DNA of 64,000 nucleotides from Pseudaquidulcibacter sp041917055 (GTDB taxonomy: Bacteria; Pseudomonadota; Alphaproteobacteria; Caulobacterales; Aquidulcibacteraceae). The notes beneath the pieces are model-generated. The model did not search any database. It was not told where the DNA came from and saw only the letters and a list, made by a program, of their open reading frames with translations. The translations under genes and the position numbers were made by a program. Positions 62,031 through 64,000 of the stretch are shown piece after piece (the stretch's first letter is position 1; the number at the start of each line of letters is the position of its first letter). The stretch covers positions 1 through 64,000 of the forward strand of contig JAYRYJ010000004.1 in NCBI GenBank assembly GCA_041917055.1. The letters are read 5' to 3'.

Positions 62031-63500
62031 ATGAAAATCACAACCAAGTCACAAGAAGGCTTATCACACGTTTATAATGTTATGATTGAAGTGGCGGAGC
62101 TTTCGCAATCGCTTGAAGCCAAAATCACTGAAATTGCGCCAACACTTCACATTAAAGGTTTCCGCAAAGGCAAAGTGCCGCATGCGCATGTCAAAAAAAT
62201 GTATGGCAAAGGCATTATGGCAGAGCTTTTGAACGAATTGGTTCAAAAAGGCGTCGATAAAGCAGTTAATGACAATAATGTCCGCCCTGCATCTAATCCT
62301 GAAGTTTCCCAAGTTGAAAATGTTGATGCGATTATGGACGGTAAAGCGGATTTAGTGTTTGACGTTATGCTTGACGTCCTTCCGGAGTTTACGCCGATTT
62401 CGGTTGAAACTTTGGAAATCACTCGCCCGGTTGCCGAGGCTTCTGACGAAGAAATTACGAAAGCATTAGAAGAAATTGCGTCGCAATCGAAATCTTATGA
62501 AACCAAAAAAGGCAAAGCCAAAGATGGCGACGCAGTAGTTTGCGATTTCCTTGGCAAAATCGATGGCGTTCCATTTGATGGTGGCAAAGCCGAAGACGCA
62601 CAAGTGGTTTTGGGTTCAAATTCATTCATTCCTGGCTTTGAGGCTGCTTTAGTTGGCGTTAAAGCGGGTGATGAAACTGTCATAAATGTGACATTCCCTG
62701 AGGATTACGGCGTTCCTGCTTTGGCTGGTAAAGCGGCAACTTTCGACATTAATGTTAAAGATGTTCAAGAAGCCAAAGAGACGGCAATTGATGATGAATT
62801 GGCGAAACGATTTGGTCTTTCCGACTTAGAAGCCCTTAAGCAGGCTATTGCCACCGATATTGAGCGCCAATTTGGCTCGCTTTCACGCGCAAAAGCAAAA
62901 CGCGCATTGCTTGATCAATTAGACGGTGCACATTCCTTTGATTTGCCGCCAAAAATGGTTGAAGCTGAATTTGCAACAATTTGGCAACAAGTTGAGGCCG
63001 ACCGTGCCCAAGGAAATTCCGATCCGGATGATGAAGGCAAATCGGATGATGAATTGAAAGGCGAATATAAATCAATCGCCGAACGTCGCGTTCGTTTGGG
63101 TCTAGTTCTAGCTGAAATCGGTCGCGTTGGCGAAGTTACAATCTCAGACAATGAATTGGGTCAGGCATTGGCCAATGAAGCCAGCCGTTACCCGGGTCAA
63201 GAGCGTCAAGTGTATGATTTCTTCCGCAATAACCCACAAATGTTGGCACAATTACGTGCCCCTCTCTATGAGGAAAAAGTAGTTGATTTCATCCTTGGCA
63301 AAGCCAAAGTAACCGACGTCAAAGTTAGCCGCGAAGAATTAGAATCAGAAGACGATTCTGAACCTAGCGAAGCTAAACCTGCGAAAAAGCCGGCTGCGAA
63401 AGCAAAAAAAGCTAAAGACGAATCCAAATCGGATGATGCGGCTGAAACTAAAAAAGCAGCACCAAAAGCTAAAAAGGCGGCGAAAAAGACCGAAGAATAA
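62031..63500 (+). CDS. tig: Trigger factor
   Basis: 489 residues. The ribosome-binding motif GFRKGKVPHAHVKKMYG is near the N-terminus. A FKBP-like domain follows (about 155-240, with DGAVVCDFLGKIDGVPFDGG-type sequence), then the C-terminal chaperone arms. The last 50 residues are an Ala/Lys/Ser-rich extension, common in alphaproteobacteria. It folds nascent chains and, with tig-clpP order, sits next to the ClpP protease. A good ribosome site (AGGAAAAG) precedes it. Confidence 0.95.
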   Translation: MKITTKSQEGLSHVYNVMIEVAELSQSLEAKITEIAPTLHIKGFRKGKVPHAHVKKMYGKGIMAELLNELVQKGVDKAVNDNNVRPASNPEVSQVENVDAIMDGKADLVFDVMLDVLPEFTPISVETLEITRPVAEASDEEITKALEEIASQSKSYETKKGKAKDGDAVVCDFLGKIDGVPFDGGKAEDAQVVLGSNSFIPGFEAALVGVKAGDETVINVTFPEDYGVPALAGKAATFDINVKDVQEAKETAIDDELAKRFGLSDLEALKQAIATDIERQFGSLSRAKAKRALLDQLDGAHSFDLPPKMVEAEFATIWQQVEADRAQGNSDPDDEGKSDDELKGEYKSIAERRVRLGLVLAEIGRVGEVTISDNELGQALANEASRYPGQERQVYDFFRNNPQMLAQLRAPLYEEKVVDFILGKAKVTDVKVSREELESEDDSEPSEAKPAKKPAAKAKKAKDESKSDDAAETKKAAPKAKKAAKKTEE

Positions 63501-63526
63501 GGTTTTTAGAGCATTTAATTGAAATT

Positions 63527-63560
63527 AAAGGCGCGTCTTTATGGCGCGCCTTTTATTTTT
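63527..63560 (+). terminator. Intrinsic terminator after tig
   Basis: A 9-bp stem (AAAGGCGCG with CGCGCCTTT), 9-base loop, then TATTTTTT. It separates tig from clpP. Confidence 0.85.
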
Positions 63561-63640
63561 TCCACAGTTTGATACATTGCATTAACTCTTTTTGCCCCAA
63601 TATCGCGTATTATTGCAAAATAATTATTTTGGATTTCATA

Positions 63641-64000
63641 ATGATCGATAAATTCTATAACGACCCGACTACTGCGTTAAATTTAGTTCCCATGGTTATT
63701 GAGCAAAGCTCAAGAGGCGAGCGGTCTTTTGATATTTTTTCGCGCCTACTGCGTGAAAGAATTGTCTTTGTATCGGGTCCTGTCGAAGATCATATGGCAT
63801 CGCTAATTTGTGCGCAATTATTGTTTTTGGAATCTGAAAATCCCAAAAAAGAAATTTCAATGTATATTAATTCGCCTGGCGGTGTCGTAACCGCTGGCAT
63901 GGCGATTTATGATACTATGCAATATATTCGTTCACCTGTTGCAACTTTGGTAATGGGGCAGGCGTGTTCAATGGGTTCATTATTATTGGCGGCGGGTGAA
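63641..64000 (+). CDS. clpP: ATP-dependent Clp protease proteolytic subunit, 3' truncated by window
   Basis: The first 120 residues are present. NLVPMVIEQSSRGERSFDIFSRLLRERIVF, then YINSPGGVVTAGMAIYDTMQYI, and the nucleophile Ser110 in GQACSMGS are diagnostic. His and Asp of the triad lie beyond the window. ClpP degrades CtrA in Caulobacter, together with ClpX and adaptors of the PopA branch. Confidence 0.96.
   Translation, partial: MIDKFYNDPTTALNLVPMVIEQSSRGERSFDIFSRLLRERIVFVSGPVEDHMASLICAQLLFLESENPKKEISMYINSPGGVVTAGMAIYDTMQYIRSPVATLVMGQACSMGSLLLAAGE

Noticed and set aside
63515..63528. CtrA box upstream of clpP
   Set aside because: The spacer is 6 bases, and the second half overlaps the tig terminator.

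Overview
This window is chromosomal DNA from an alphaproteobacterium with moderate-to-low G+C, and no plasmid, phage or CRISPR module is visible. Gene order supports the placement: TPR protein-bamB-der, cvpA-purF, glyQ-glyS-ppdK, plsX-fabH-ihfA-merR-tRNA-Pro, mreBCD-mrdA-rodA and tig-clpP. A tRNA-His lacking the universal G-1/C73 pair, a perfect CtrA-type box (TTAA-N7-TTAAC) and a PopA/PleD-like protein with a dead GGDEF site but an intact c-di-GMP I-site point to the CtrA-regulated, Caulobacter/Hyphomonas-like part of the class. Two large TonB-dependent receptors, separate propionyl-CoA carboxylase subunit genes and a GH5 glucanase suggest an aquatic heterotroph. Species cannot be determined from the sequence alone.

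Layout. 1-10.4 kb: envelope and ribosome-assembly genes (TPR protein, bamB, der), then a long minus-strand run (GH5 glucanase, acyltransferase, cyclophilin, cvpA, purF, SDR) and a small ion channel. 10.4-23.6 kb: pccA, the PopA-like protein, a roughly 265-bp MITE-like element, glyQ/glyS (glyS carries an in-frame palindromic insertion), ppdK, plsX-fabH-ihfA-merR, a GNAT gene and tRNA-Pro. 23.6-26.5 kb: a tRNA-tail repeat, a DUF3089 protein lacking its nucleophile serine, and pccB. 26.5-29.4 kb: a visibly A+T-richer accessory island with a compact three-gene minus-strand operon (WbqC-like protein, alpha/beta hydrolase, two-TM protein with a PLD-like tail) and a short gene remnant. This island is the best candidate here for an undescribed system. 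29.4-42.2 kb: queF, GNAT, APC permease, a secreted NlpC/P60-like protein, methyltransferases, uvrB, a degenerate ZIP transporter, Nudix, and DUF4349 and methyltransferase lipoproteins. 42.4-48.2 kb: the rod-shape operon. 48.4-55.3 kb: two paralogous TonB receptors flanking a lipid-anchored cytochrome c and an enoyl-CoA hydratase. 55.3-64 kb: a Gly/Tyr-repeat beta/gamma-crystallin-like protein, an M48 protease, tRNA-His, a ThiO-like oxidase, a lytic transglycosylase behind the CtrA box, DUF429, nadE, tig and the start of clpP.

Functional themes. Cell envelope and shape dominate: BamB, Mre/PBP2/RodA, transglycosylase, NlpC/P60 and lipoproteins. Propionyl-CoA metabolism (pccA, pccB) and PEP/pyruvate conversion (ppdK) form a second theme. 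Cell-cycle control (PopA-like protein, CtrA box, ClpP) is a third. All assignments come from reading motifs and gene order by eye; no database search was run.
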